DNA of 64,000 nucleotides. Source: G025836975 sp048751585 (GTDB lineage Bacteria; Pseudomonadota; Gammaproteobacteria; Burkholderiales; Burkholderiaceae_B). Below are positions 44,017-52,873 of this stretch, one piece after another; the stretch's first letter is position 1, and every line of letters starts with the position of its first letter. The stretch is from assembly GCF_048751585.1 (NCBI RefSeq), contig NZ_JAZHOB010000012.1:1-64000 (forward strand), read 5' to 3'. The position numbers and the translations under genes are program-made. The notes below the pieces were generated by a model that saw only the letters and a program-made list of their open reading frames with translations, was not told the origin of the DNA and did not search any database.

Positions 44017-45876
44017 TCATACAAGATTGAGATAGGGATTACTGGGAGGTAACTCAGTGAATAACAAACTGGGGTCACCCAACAAATAGCCGTGAAGCCT
44101 TCGAGATTTCCGTGGTCCAAGAACGTCGCAGGTCCAAATGTTCAGTCCGTTGGGCTGCTTACGATGCTGATGTAGCTTCTCAAAACGCTTCTGCACCCAC
44201 TGCCAGTCCTGCTGCTTCTCCTGTTTAGCTAGCGCACCGACCTGCGGATACTCTTGTGCGTAACGCTGGAACACGCCGGGGCTAACCAGGTAAACGGTAT
44301 CGCTCACTGTATGCACCAACGCCTTCGCATCGTTGATAATGAGTTTGCGCAACTGGATGCCCTCCCTCAGCCACACCATGAAATGCTCGCCAGACGGTTG
44401 CCCCCCCAGGGCTGGCGAACTGGCAACGTGCGTCAACTGCGTGGTTGGAGTAAGCGGAGATGGCGCGGTTGGATTTGGGGTCGCCCTGGACGAAGAGTCC
44501 TCGCCGTGGACCGCAGAGGAAGATCCGTCCATGCCAATCATCGTCAATAGATCGTCTATGGCGTCCGGCGCACTAGCCGTATCCCGAGGCGGCACCGGGA
44601 ACACTGCCGAAGTCGATACAATTACAGTATCACCGGCTGATGGTGAAGCTTCCTGATCCGCTGGCGGTTGGCCCACCACGGGTGCCGATTCGGCCACAGC
44701 CGCGTCCGCCGCCTCGCTGGTCAACGTGGTATCGATCGCCACCGTGCCCGCGAATGGATCGGGCCGCTCTCCGGACTCCCAGATCAACGCGGGTGCCACG
44801 CGCAAGAAGGTGAAGGTGTTCGACCAGCCGCTCTCGCTCGTGACCGTCGCCTTCCAAATGGCCTTGCCTTCCGGGTTCGGTTGCAACATGCCATGATCCT
44901 GCAACACATTAAAAACGGCAGTGTTGTTCGCTGGGATACCGTCGATGCCCTGCGAGAGCAGATGCGCACGTAGCTTATCCGAAACCGTCTTACTGACCAG
45001 CCAGAGTGCATCCTGGGTAAGCCAGCCATCGGAGGCCTGGGGCTGGTTCAGCTTCAGCTCTTCCTTTAGTAGGTAGCGAAGGCCTTCCAGCAGCTTGCGC
45101 TGCAGTGCGTGCTTGGGCGCGGCCATGGCGCGTGCGGGATCGCCCCCCAATGCCTGGGCCACCGACGCACGATCAGCCTGAATGACCAGTTCGCCCAGCA
45201 CCCCAGCGTGTTCATACTGACCGGCCAGCACGTAGAGCAATGCCGACCAAAGCAGCGGGAAACCGTTAAGCCAGTCCAGAATGCTGCCATCGAGCACCCG
45301 TGTGTAGAGCAGTCCGGTGGCGGCGCTGTGCAGTCGATACTCACGCCCTTCCCGGTAGCGAAAACGGTATGGCCGAGTCAGCGGGCCGTGCCAGGGATGC
45401 CAGGCGCTACCGTCTTCATGCTCCACATGCTGATCCACCGCGATCTTGCCGATGTCGTGTAGCAGCGCGGCATAGGCCGTCGCCGCAGTCCAGGCTTCTG
45501 CCTGGGCGGCCTGGTCTTCGGGTGTTGTTCCCGCAGGCAACAGATGAGACTGGCGCAGTTTCAAGGCATAGGCCACGATTTCCAGCCCATGGTCGAGCAT
45601 GCCGCCCGGATAGGCGTGGTGATGGCTTTCCGAGGCGGGAAATAGCTGCACCAGCTCGGCATAACGTTCCAGCGGTGCGCGGTACAGCAATGCAAACTGC
45701 TGGCGCGAGAGTGACGTGCGTTGCCAAATGTGTTCCAGCAGACGTTGGCGTCGAGGCGTGGACAACAGTGAAGCAGCCGACTCTGGCCGCGTCAGCCCTT
45801 TGAGTGGTTCGGTCAGGGGTATAGCGGTCGTATCTATAACTGGCAGTAGCCGTTTGCGCTGGAACAGCGAGAGCAT
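44017..45876 (-). CDS. traI: MobH-family conjugative relaxase (TraI)
   Basis: This 619-aa relaxase is of the MobH type used by ICEclc/PFGI-1-like elements. The N-terminal TraI_2 domain has HD-like metal motifs (SHHHAYPGGMLDHGLE and ALLHDIGKIAVDQHVEHEDGSAWHPWHG). A DUF1528-type C-terminal domain (GEHFMVWLREGIQLRKLIIND...VYLVSPGVFQRYAQ) follows a Pro/Ser/Thr-rich linker. It would nick oriT and lead the transferred strand. ATG 45876 follows AGAGG; longer readings extend into a pyrimidine tract. Confidence 0.9.
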   Translation of the reverse strand: MLSLFQRKRLLPVIDTTAIPLTEPLKGLTRPESAASLLSTPRRQRLLEHIWQRTSLSRQQFALLYRAPLERYAELVQLFPASESHHHAYPGGMLDHGLEIVAYALKLRQSHLLPAGTTPEDQAAQAEAWTAATAYAALLHDIGKIAVDQHVEHEDGSAWHPWHGPLTRPYRFRYREGREYRLHSAATGLLYTRVLDGSILDWLNGFPLLWSALLYVLAGQYEHAGVLGELVIQADRASVAQALGGDPARAMAAPKHALQRKLLEGLRYLLKEELKLNQPQASDGWLTQDALWLVSKTVSDKLRAHLLSQGIDGIPANNTAVFNVLQDHGMLQPNPEGKAIWKATVTSESGWSNTFTFLRVAPALIWESGERPDPFAGTVAIDTTLTSEAADAAVAESAPVVGQPPADQEASPSAGDTVIVSTSAVFPVPPRDTASAPDAIDDLLTMIGMDGSSSAVHGEDSSSRATPNPTAPSPLTPTTQLTHVASSPALGGQPSGEHFMVWLREGIQLRKLIINDAKALVHTVSDTVYLVSPGVFQRYAQEYPQVGALAKQEKQQDWQWVQKRFEKLHQHRKQPNGLNIWTCDVLGPRKSRRLHGYLLGDPSLLFTELPPSNPYLNLV

Positions 45877-45904
45877 GTAAAACCTCTGGTAATGGGCAGG
45901 CAAG

Positions 45905-46000
45905 AGAGCCTTTTTTGCCTTTTCAGGTAGGGCCTTTCCCCTTGGCTCCATTCCCTTCCCCCTTCCTGGCCCTTTGGCCTTTGAACCCTTTGGGTATAGG
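45905..46000. other. Pyrimidine-rich tract upstream of the relaxase
   Basis: The plus strand is strongly pyrimidine-biased over about 95 bases, with repeats of CCTTT (CCTTTGG, CCTTTGAA, CCCTTTGGG). It lies between the relaxase start and the first toxin-antitoxin operon, a site where oriT or the relaxase promoter could be. No nick site is identified. Confidence 0.3.
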
Positions 46001-46105
46001 GCAATCCGGTCTTGCTACGCCAGTATCAATGCGGGACAGGCAGACTCGGATTGGCAACCAAACCTGTTGTACCCGTCAGCACATATCTTGCAATTTGCAT
46101 CTATA

Positions 46106-46128
46106 GATATACAATTGAAATGTATATC
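46106..46128. promoter_or_regulatory. Operator of the first toxin-antitoxin operon
   Basis: GATATAC (46106-46112) is perfectly inverted as GTATATC (46122-46128), 20 bp before the antitoxin ATG. AbrB-type antitoxins usually bind such palindromes to repress their own operon. Confidence 0.65.
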
Positions 46129-46147
46129 AAATGTAGGAGTTATTAGC

Positions 46148-46381
46148 ATGCAAGTCGCCAAATGGGGTAACAGCTTGGCCGTGCGCCTTCCGGCCAGCCT
46201 GGTAGAAGCCCTGGAGTTGCAAGAAGGTGACGATATTGAGATCGTCGTGGACGGCCCGCGCGCGTTTGCGGTTCGCAAGAAGCCGGGTTCTGAAGCCTTG
46301 CTGAAGCGTCTGCGTACCTTCCGGGGCAAACTGCCTGCGGATTTCCGTTTCAGCCGGGACGAGGCGAATGCGCGCGACTAA
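46148..46381 (+). CDS. AbrB/MazE-type antitoxin (VapB-like)
   Basis: This 77-aa protein has an N-terminal swapped-hairpin AbrB DNA-binding domain (MQVAKWGNSLAVRLPASLVEALELQEGDDIEI) and a C-terminal tail (FRGKLPADFRFSRDEAN) that would wrap the toxin. It overlaps the PIN-toxin gene by 14 bases, and a palindrome sits just upstream. It neutralises the toxin and autoregulates. The open frame extends far upstream, but homology begins at ATG 46148 with GGAG before it. Confidence 0.88.
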   Translation: MQVAKWGNSLAVRLPASLVEALELQEGDDIEIVVDGPRAFAVRKKPGSEALLKRLRTFRGKLPADFRFSRDEANARD

Positions 46382-46784
46382 GTTCAAGCATTTTATGGAC
46401 AGCAATGTGGTGCTGTACCTGCTGTCGGAGGATTCAACCAAGGCGGATAAGGCCGAAAGCCTATTGAAGGCTGGACCGGTCATCAGTGTGCAAGTGCTCA
46501 ATGAGGTCACGCACGTATGCCGCCGCAAGCTGACGATGAACTGGGATGAGATTGCGCAGTTTCTGGAACTGGTACGGGGCTTTTGCAAGGTTGTTCCGCT
46601 CACAGAAACCATCCACGACCAAGCCATATTGATCGCTGAACGTCATAAACTGTCGTTTTATGATGCATGCATCGTCGCGGCGGCTACGGCGGCTGGTTGC
46701 CAGACGCTCTATAGTGAAGATATGAACCATGGTCAGATTCTGGAGGACAGCTTGACACTCAGGAATCCATTTTCTACTGATTAG
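46368..46784 (+). CDS. PIN-domain toxin (VapC-like)
   Basis: This 138-aa PIN ribonuclease has the acidic residues in place: FMDSNVVLYLLSED, NEVTHVCRRK, FYDACIVAAA and YSEDMNHG. It is probably an RNA-cleaving toxin held by the antitoxin encoded just upstream. Its position next to relaxase genes suggests a role in keeping the ICE in the cell. Confidence 0.88.
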   Translation: MRATKFKHFMDSNVVLYLLSEDSTKADKAESLLKAGPVISVQVLNEVTHVCRRKLTMNWDEIAQFLELVRGFCKVVPLTETIHDQAILIAERHKLSFYDACIVAAATAAGCQTLYSEDMNHGQILEDSLTLRNPFSTD

Positions 46785-46898
46785 TCAGGCCAATAAGGAA
46801 TCGATGACAATGACAGCCCGCAGCATCAATGGTGCGCTCAAGATACACCACGGATTGATAAGCTAATGGTGCACATCTTCGTCCCTCTTGCCGTTTGA

Positions 46899-46932
46899 TA
46901 CTGAAATTGATACTATTTAAACAGTTTCAGTA
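46899..46932. promoter_or_regulatory. Operator of the second toxin-antitoxin operon
   Basis: TACTGAAA (46899-46906) is inverted as TTTCAGTA (46925-46932), with a direct repeat GATACT between. It ends 18 bp before the antitoxin start, suited to autoregulation. Confidence 0.5.
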
Positions 46933-46950
46933 CTTTTTTTGGAGGCTTTC

Positions 46951-47220
46951 ATGAACAATAGCGTGACCGTAGCCGAGATTAAGCGCCGAGGTATGGCCGC
47001 CATTGAAGAAGGCCTGCGGCGAGGTCCGGTGCATATCATCAAGCGCAATAAGTCGGCAGCAGTAGTGTTATCTGAAGCGGAATACCAGCGCCTCACAGGC
47101 AAGGGACCATCGGTCGTCCCAGGGATGACGGCGTTGCAGTGGCTGCTGACGCAGCCATCTGCGGGCACACGTGAGAAGGATGATATTAACGCTACGTTGG
47201 CGGAAGAGCGCGCCTGGTGA
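46951..47220 (+). CDS. Phd/YefM-type antitoxin
   Basis: This 89-aa antitoxin has the Phd fold pattern (VTVAEIKRRGMAAIEEGLRRGPVHIIKRNKSAAVVLSEAEYQRL) and an acidic/charged C-terminal tail for toxin binding. ATG 46951 is preceded by GGAGG. It overlaps the PIN-toxin gene by four bases (GTGA). Confidence 0.88.
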   Translation: MNNSVTVAEIKRRGMAAIEEGLRRGPVHIIKRNKSAAVVLSEAEYQRLTGKGPSVVPGMTALQWLLTQPSAGTREKDDINATLAEERAW

Positions 47221-47627
47221 TTGCATTCTTCGATGCCTGTGCCCTCATCTATCTGATCGAAGGCAATGAGCCCTTCGCCAGCCGGGTGCGCAACCAGCTT
47301 GCCGAAGCGACGCAGACGTACCCAGGAATCGAATCGGCTGTCAGCCGTCTCTCTTGGCTTGAGTGTCGCGTAGGCCCGATGAAAGCCAACGACATGGGCA
47401 CATTGGCGCTATTCGATGCGTTCTTCGCTCGCCCTGATCTCGTGTGGGTGGAGATGAACCGGGAGGTCGTCGAGTTAGCGGCGGCGATCCGCGTACGCCA
47501 TGGGCTGCGTACACCAGATGCATTGCAGGCGGCCAGCTGCCTGCAACTGGGCCAGAATCACGTGTTCTTGACGGGCGACGTCATGTTTCAGCGTGTTCAA
47601 GGCCTGAATATCGCGCTGCTAAGTTAG
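47217..47627 (+). CDS. PIN-domain toxin, second copy
   Basis: This 136-aa protein with a GTG start has PIN acidic residues in IAFFDACALIYLIEG, SRLSWLECRVGP, RTPDALQAAS and FLTGDVMFQRV. It differs clearly from the first PIN toxin, and its partner is a Phd-type rather than an AbrB-type antitoxin. It is a putative RNase toxin stabilising the element. Confidence 0.88.
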   Translation: MIAFFDACALIYLIEGNEPFASRVRNQLAEATQTYPGIESAVSRLSWLECRVGPMKANDMGTLALFDAFFARPDLVWVEMNREVVELAAAIRVRHGLRTPDALQAASCLQLGQNHVFLTGDVMFQRVQGLNIALLS

Positions 47628-47671
47628 CCGAACCCGCTTTCGAAACTCTGTCTCCTGGATAGGTGATGATC

Positions 47672-48046
47672 ATGAACCAGACAACCCGCATTAGTAAAGC
47701 AGAACGCGTTGGCCGCTGGCTTGCTCGCGGACGGCGTGGTTATCTGCGCAGTGAACGTGAAGTGTCGGGCTGGCTGGTGGCTCAAGGTCTACCTGCTCCT
47801 ATTGTCAGCACGTTGCTGTGGATCGTCACGTTGGCCGTGGTGGTAGGGCTACTTTATACCGCGTTCTGGCTGGCGCTGCTGCTGGGGTTCGCAGTAGCCG
47901 CAGCCTGGGTTGCGGGGCATTCAAACGAGCAGGATGAAGATGACTTCTTAGGGCGTAATGCAGAAGAAAGGGATCATCGGAAAAGCATTTTTTATCACCC
48001 CGCTTCGTTCAACGATGATCCAGACCCACGCTTTGAAGACGATTGA
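47672..48046 (+). CDS. DUF3742 ICE protein
   Basis: This 124-aa protein has the DUF3742 start (SKAERVGRWLARGRRGYLRSEREVSGWL) and two hydrophobic helices around residues 46-80, then an acidic tail (HPASFNDDPDPRFEDD). The family is found in ICEclc/PFGI-type elements next to traG; the function is unknown. ATG 47672 follows AGGTG. It is convergent with traG, only 12 bp apart. Confidence 0.88.
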   Translation: MNQTTRISKAERVGRWLARGRRGYLRSEREVSGWLVAQGLPAPIVSTLLWIVTLAVVVGLLYTAFWLALLLGFAVAAAWVAGHSNEQDEDDFLGRNAEERDHRKSIFYHPASFNDDPDPRFEDD

Positions 48047-48058
48047 ACTGGTGCTTCC

Positions 48059-49582
48059 TTAGCTTTTCCTGGCTGCGCTCATCAGCACGCTTGAACCCCC
48101 ACGACCAGCCTCTCCCGCTCCGCGCGTACCATCGGCCAAGCCTTGAAGCGCGTTTCCAGCCCTAACTCCCGCCCACGTTAGCGCAGTGATCCAGAACGCG
48201 GGCAGCACCAGAAACATCGTCGCCATCACGAAGTTCAGCAACATATCGCCAAAGCTGTTATTTAGCCCCATCAGCGGATCAAAATTGGTGACTGGCCGAT
48301 TCCATCCCCACCCGCTGCCATAGAGCGCATCTAGGATCGTGCTGTCGATCCAGCGTGCCAGCTGGAACCAAAAGTCCACAAAGAACAAGGCAAACTGCAC
48401 CACGCTGACCGTCACTACGGCCTTGAGCTCGTAGGTACTGATGATAAGCACCAGCGGGATGCAGATCACCAGCGCCATCTTCAGGAACGACAACACCATG
48501 GGCAGCGCCTGGCGCACCACATCCATGGCGGGGAAAAAGCCGATCGAGCCGATCGTGATGCCAAGGTCGCTGGCGGCGCGGGTCACGACATTGGGCAGCG
48601 TCTTGTCGATCTGGCCGCCGTAGTCGGTATAGACCGCGCCCTGATTCAGTTTTTGCTGGCGCGGCGCAGCGACCGCGCGGATCACCGAATCATCGACCTC
48701 GGCACGGGTGAGAAACCCGGCCCAACCAGCGACGCGGTTGAGCAGGCCGGAATCAACCTGGGACAGCAGGCGCGCCCGCAGCCCGCTGCTCCCGTCGCTC
48801 CACCACTGCCGGCAGGTCGGATAGCCACCGCCACTGGGTACCTGGGCGAGACCCGCATCGCGGATGCTGTCATAAGGCCAGGCGTCGCGCGGGGTGCGTG
48901 AGCGGTAGGTGTCGTAATAGCCCGCCGAGTCCACGAAATACCGCGATCCGATCCAGGTGACATCGTGCATCTGCACGTCATCCAGTTCTGGACGGCTCAT
49001 GAACAGCTTGGCGCGGGCCGGACCGTAGCAGTCATGTGAGAAATCCGATACCTCCTGGGCCAGTACCGGATCATCGATTCGTGTGGCATCGATCTCCATG
49101 CGTAGTTGACGCAACTCGGTACCGCAGGGAATCGCGGCGACCGATGCGCTGGTGAGGCCGCGAGAAAGCGCGTGCATAAACCCCCACCACACAGGCACCT
49201 TGGCGCTTTGGTCGTTCAGGGTGGTGAAGGATTGGCTCCAGCCGGTATCGGAAGGCTGCGGTACGCTCACCCCGCATTGGCGGGAACGGGCATCGTCAAA
49301 GCGCACCCGGCTCAGGTCCACGTCGATGAACGGGATGCCAGCGAAAAGTACCACAACAACCGCCACCCACACGCGGGTTTCGATACGTGCGGCCGACAGC
49401 AGACCCTTATTGCCTTCGTCGGCGCCTTCGCCACGGGCTTTGAGCCACTCCTGCAGGATGATGGCAATAAAGGGGATGGCAAACACGCCACTGGCCACCA
49501 GTACCGACCAGATGCCGTTGTGCACGATCCAGCCCACCAGCGTCAGGTAATACTCCAGGTAATCGGTCGTGAACAGCGTCAT
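48059..49582 (-). CDS. traG: TraG N-terminal-domain conjugation protein
   Basis: This 507-aa membrane protein has transmembrane segments near residues 15-45 and 70-90, a long periplasmic part rich in short loops and Cys, and a group of four helices around 345-485. It is the ICE version of TraG_N proteins, taking part in mating-pair stabilisation at the inner membrane. It follows the small membrane protein gene by 15 bp. Confidence 0.88.
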   Translation of the reverse strand: MTLFTTDYLEYYLTLVGWIVHNGIWSVLVASGVFAIPFIAIILQEWLKARGEGADEGNKGLLSAARIETRVWVAVVVVLFAGIPFIDVDLSRVRFDDARSRQCGVSVPQPSDTGWSQSFTTLNDQSAKVPVWWGFMHALSRGLTSASVAAIPCGTELRQLRMEIDATRIDDPVLAQEVSDFSHDCYGPARAKLFMSRPELDDVQMHDVTWIGSRYFVDSAGYYDTYRSRTPRDAWPYDSIRDAGLAQVPSGGGYPTCRQWWSDGSSGLRARLLSQVDSGLLNRVAGWAGFLTRAEVDDSVIRAVAAPRQQKLNQGAVYTDYGGQIDKTLPNVVTRAASDLGITIGSIGFFPAMDVVRQALPMVLSFLKMALVICIPLVLIISTYELKAVVTVSVVQFALFFVDFWFQLARWIDSTILDALYGSGWGWNRPVTNFDPLMGLNNSFGDMLLNFVMATMFLVLPAFWITALTWAGVRAGNALQGLADGTRGAGEAGRGGSSVLMSAARKS

Positions 49583-49597
49583 GGTTCAGCGCTCCCG

Positions 49598-49942
49598 CTA
49601 CGTGCTCTGCATCAGCAGACTGCACTCCAGTGTGACCAGCGCCAGGACGCCAGCGATCTCCGTGCGTAGCAATCGGCGTCGGGTTGCCGCATCGGATTGC
49701 CTGGCGAGCAGCCGTCGGCGCATCCACCGCCACCCGTAGGCGGTCGCCGCGTAGAGGCACAGGCGCCACAGCAGGAAAAAGCCAGAGGCCTCTGCCAGCC
49801 ACTGCTCCCAGCTAGCAATGCTTCCCAGGAAGTAGATGCCCGCGACATTAGCTGCCACCGCCACGACCAGCAGCAATACTGTCCACAGCAGCGCTCTAGC
49901 AGCGCGCCGGTTGAACCACTTACGTAGCCACGCGGCGTTCAT
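49598..49942 (-). CDS. Small ICE membrane protein
   Basis: This 114-aa protein has about three hydrophobic helices (residues 17-39, 52-68 and 92-110) and basic loops. It keeps a conserved place between the PFL_4711-like gene (four-base overlap) and traG in this type of element. No functional domain is recognised. Confidence 0.75.
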   Translation of the reverse strand: MNAAWLRKWFNRRAARALLWTVLLLVVAVAANVAGIYFLGSIASWEQWLAEASGFFLLWRLCLYAATAYGWRWMRRRLLARQSDAATRRRLLRTEIAGVLALVTLECSLLMQST

Positions 49943-51336
49943 GGTGTGCCGCCCGGTGCGGACCGCTGCAATTGCTGCAGACGGTCGGGCACTGGGTCGC
50001 CCTGGTAGACACCGCGTGAGCCCGCCGCCCGTGTGCTATGCCGTTGGATAATCGCCATGGGCGAGTTATTCGCCAGTTCACGACGCAGTTCCAGTTCGGT
50101 CTTGAGGTTCTGGATTTCCCGATCCAGCGTGTCGCTTTCCTGGTTCACCGCATCCACCGCCATTTGGTTGGCCGCGACGTTGGGTTCCTTCTTGCCGGTC
50201 AACAACGTGCGTTGCAACAGCAGCGCTTTTTCCAGTACGGAGGCCAGCGCGACTTCGGACGCCAAACGGCGGGCCAGAATGTCCTGGTCGGGTTCGTCGC
50301 GTAGGGCTTCGACAACGCCGCGAGTGATCGGCAGCGATGCACTGCCAGCTTCGTGCAGGTTCTCAAACGTCGTGTTGCGAGCGCCCGTAATCAGTTCTTG
50401 CAACGCTTGGAGCTTGGCGTCGTATTCCTCCTGGATCAGCGGCGTCAAGCCCACGCCCGGTACGGTCTGGGTCTTGGTGCAGGCTTCGCAGGTGCGTTGT
50501 TCTTGTTCACCCAAGACTCGCGTCGCCCAGGCCACCGCCGCATCGGGCGACGACCAGGTTTGGCAGGAAAGACTGCCGCAACTGGATTGGGCGATGGCCG
50601 ACGTGTCAGACACGCTACGGCCATTGACCAGGTTGTACCCGGCGCGAGTCACATCGCCCACCACCTTGATCGGAGATTGGCCCGCGCCGCCGGCATTACC
50701 ACCGCCGACCCACGGCACGCCGTCGTTACCCCGGCTGGTTTCGGCCTGTTCGATCGCCGAGACCGCATCGCTACTGGCCACCGCCTCGCGCAGCGCCATA
50801 CCCTGGGCAAGCTGGTTCCAGCCCATCTGCCCACCGGCCATGTCGGCCATTTTTTCTGCCATGGCGCGGCACTGGAGCTTGGACCGGTCAAAGTCCAACC
50901 GGGCCTGCAGCACACCATTGGTCAGCAGGTTATACAGCCCTGGATCAGCCCGCTGGATGATCAGCGCGGGAAGCGATGCCACCGCACTGGTCGCACTCTG
51001 TATAACGCTGCTCATGATGTTCTGAAAGCCGTTCGTGATCCCGTTCAGTTGGTTCTGGATCGTCGTGCTGATATTCATGTCGCCACAAATCAGGTTGCTG
51101 TTCCAACCGGCGCCCACACCGATGGAGCGCATACCGGCTGCACCACTCATCGAGACGGCGTTCCCGCCACCAATCGAATACATGACCTCATCACCGATGA
51201 CGCTGCCACTATTCTGGAATCCACCGCTTTGGGCCGAGGCCAAACCGCAGGCCAGAGCCAGTGCGCAGGCCAGCACCGCTGGGCGGCATGAGCGCGGGAT
51301 CAGGCTCGCGGGTTTTGTCATATCAGGACGGTTCAT
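49939..51336 (-). CDS. ICE protein of the PFL_4711 family
   Basis: This 465-aa secreted protein has a signal peptide ending near LASA-QS, Gly/Asn/Ser-rich early sequence, several Cys (LICGDM, KLQCRAM, SSCGSLSCQTW, TCEACTK) and a coiled C-terminal part. It matches, from memory, TIGR03755, an outer or periplasmic transfer component possibly analogous to TraH. It lies 18 bp after the PFL_4710-like gene. Confidence 0.85.
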   Translation of the reverse strand: MNRPDMTKPASLIPRSCRPAVLACALALACGLASAQSGGFQNSGSVIGDEVMYSIGGGNAVSMSGAAGMRSIGVGAGWNSNLICGDMNISTTIQNQLNGITNGFQNIMSSVIQSATSAVASLPALIIQRADPGLYNLLTNGVLQARLDFDRSKLQCRAMAEKMADMAGGQMGWNQLAQGMALREAVASSDAVSAIEQAETSRGNDGVPWVGGGNAGGAGQSPIKVVGDVTRAGYNLVNGRSVSDTSAIAQSSCGSLSCQTWSSPDAAVAWATRVLGEQEQRTCEACTKTQTVPGVGLTPLIQEEYDAKLQALQELITGARNTTFENLHEAGSASLPITRGVVEALRDEPDQDILARRLASEVALASVLEKALLLQRTLLTGKKEPNVAANQMAVDAVNQESDTLDREIQNLKTELELRRELANNSPMAIIQRHSTRAAGSRGVYQGDPVPDRLQQLQRSAPGGTP

Positions 51337-51354
51337 GGTTGTGCCCTCGAATGC

Positions 51355-52287
51355 TCAGTTGAAATCCACACTGCCCAGGAATGTCTGGCCCCGGCGCTGG
51401 CAGCAGCTATACGGACGCCACAGCGCCCAGGCGTAGTCGCCTTGCTGGGCCTGCGTCATCGATTCGTTATGGGGAAACACCGTGCAGGTGTTGGACAGAC
51501 GTGGTGTGAGCTCCTGCCATTTGCCCGTTGAGCTATCGCTCTCTATGAGCGCTCCCGCTGGCCAGTAACCCGCCCGAGAATTGGCCAACAGTGGCTGATA
51601 CACATGGGGTTGCCCGCGACGGGTCACGACGTCGCCCGCACGCTGGGCCACCACGGCGCCCGCCTTGTAGTCATCGGTCTGGTGCAGAAAGCCACCGCGC
51701 GGGTACACATTGCCCCACAGATTCATGCCACTGCGCGAACCCACCTCGCGCTGGCCGGGTATCAATGCCTCGGGGTACACGGCCTCCGGCATGTTGTAGC
51801 GCCAGGCCAACGTATCCAAGGTGCTGAGCAGGTACGGCACGAAGGCTGTACCTGCTCCCTGGCAAAAGTATCCAGAACCCGCGACGAACTCGTTGAACAC
51901 GTCGCCGCCGGGATGACCGATCACGTCGCTATTCTTGAATTTGGCGAGATTATTCTCATGGCCTTCGTTGGTCGTGCCGTCGCCCCCCGCCTGCGCGGTG
52001 GGATTGGGCAGACTCATGGGCCGTACTTCCACCCAGGGGTTCGCGCCGGTGTTTGAATAGCTCGACACCACCGCATCCGGGACGTAGTGGCGCACCTTGA
52101 TGGAGGTGCGTATCCGGCAACCGCCCACTCCACAGGACAGCCAGTAGCAGATGCCGACTACGCGGTACTCCAGACAGGATGGCGACAAAGCGGAAGCCAC
52201 AATGGTGGCGGTGTTGAGCGCGAAGCTGGATGTCGCGGCAAACAAGAGCGCCACGGCGACTCCGAATCGCAGGTGGGGTAAGCTCAT
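51355..52287 (-). CDS. ICE protein of the PFL_4710 family (TraU-like)
   Basis: This 310-aa secreted protein has a signal peptide (to about SSFA-LN). It has a Cys-rich first part (SPSCLEYRVVGICYWLSCGVGGCRI) typical of TraU-like pilus-assembly proteins, and a later paired CC in YSCCQRRGQ. It is a periplasmic mating-pair factor that probably needs disulfide formation, consistent with the DsbA-like gene in the same cluster. It overlaps the preceding gene by four bases. Confidence 0.87.
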   Translation of the reverse strand: MSLPHLRFGVAVALLFAATSSFALNTATIVASALSPSCLEYRVVGICYWLSCGVGGCRIRTSIKVRHYVPDAVVSSYSNTGANPWVEVRPMSLPNPTAQAGGDGTTNEGHENNLAKFKNSDVIGHPGGDVFNEFVAGSGYFCQGAGTAFVPYLLSTLDTLAWRYNMPEAVYPEALIPGQREVGSRSGMNLWGNVYPRGGFLHQTDDYKAGAVVAQRAGDVVTRRGQPHVYQPLLANSRAGYWPAGALIESDSSTGKWQELTPRLSNTCTVFPHNESMTQAQQGDYAWALWRPYSCCQRRGQTFLGSVDFN

Positions 52288-52736
52288 GGCTGCTCCTTGC
52301 GGTATTGCTCGACTCGGGTCAGCGCCTGATCGAGATTGGTATCGCCGTAGATCACATAGCGCTGGTCGACCACGATGGCCGGAATGGTCGTAATACCCAG
52401 GCTCCAGGCGTCGGCTACACCTTGGTAGGCCTCAGCCAGCCGTTGCTGCAACAAGGAGCCTCCTTCCTTCAAACGGTGCTGGACCAGTTCAGCGGCTTGG
52501 CGACTATCGCTCGGAAGATCGGCCGACAGTTCGGCTTCAATGCGCATGGGCGCATCCAACTCGATCAGCCGGTCTGGCGTACCCTGGACGGGGTATTGAC
52601 GGTCGGTAATGATCCAGACATCCGCTGCGGTAGCGGTGCAGGCGAACAGCGCTGCAGTCAAGGCTATTGCCAGCGGCAGGCACATCGCCGGGGCACGAGA
52701 TAGAGAACGAAGCATGGAGCGGCACCCGTAGTTCAT
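52284..52736 (-). CDS. ICE protein of the PFL_4709 family (TrbC/TraW-like)
   Basis: This protein of about 150 aa has a signal peptide. Its thioredoxin-like core (ADVWIITDRQYPVQG... then TTIPAIVVDQRYVIYGDTNLDQAL) is typical of ICE TIGR03757/TrbC-type proteins, without a CxxC active site. I choose ATG 52736 (MNYGCRSMLRSL); ATG 52715 is also possible. It acts with the TraU-like protein in the periplasm. Confidence 0.8.
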   Translation of the reverse strand: MNYGCRSMLRSLSRAPAMCLPLAIALTAALFACTATAADVWIITDRQYPVQGTPDRLIELDAPMRIEAELSADLPSDSRQAAELVQHRLKEGGSLLQQRLAEAYQGVADAWSLGITTIPAIVVDQRYVIYGDTNLDQALTRVEQYRKEQP

Positions 52737-52873
52737 GACCCTGGTAGTGCAACGCATCGTGTGCAAAACAGCGACAAACAATCGGAAATGAGGGGTGTCC
52801 GGTTTGAAGCGTTCCTCGTGACGTTAAGCCACCGACTACGCGAAAAGAAGGGAGCGCGAGGCTCCCACTAGGA

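Noticed and set aside
45974..46147. N-terminal extension of the AbrB-type antitoxin
   Set aside because: It covers the operator palindrome and adds no recognisable sequence; GGAG and homology support ATG 46148.
50033..51025. 330-codon plus-strand frame
   Set aside because: Antisense to the PFL_4711-like gene, with low-complexity Ser/Ala/Arg content typical of shadow frames.
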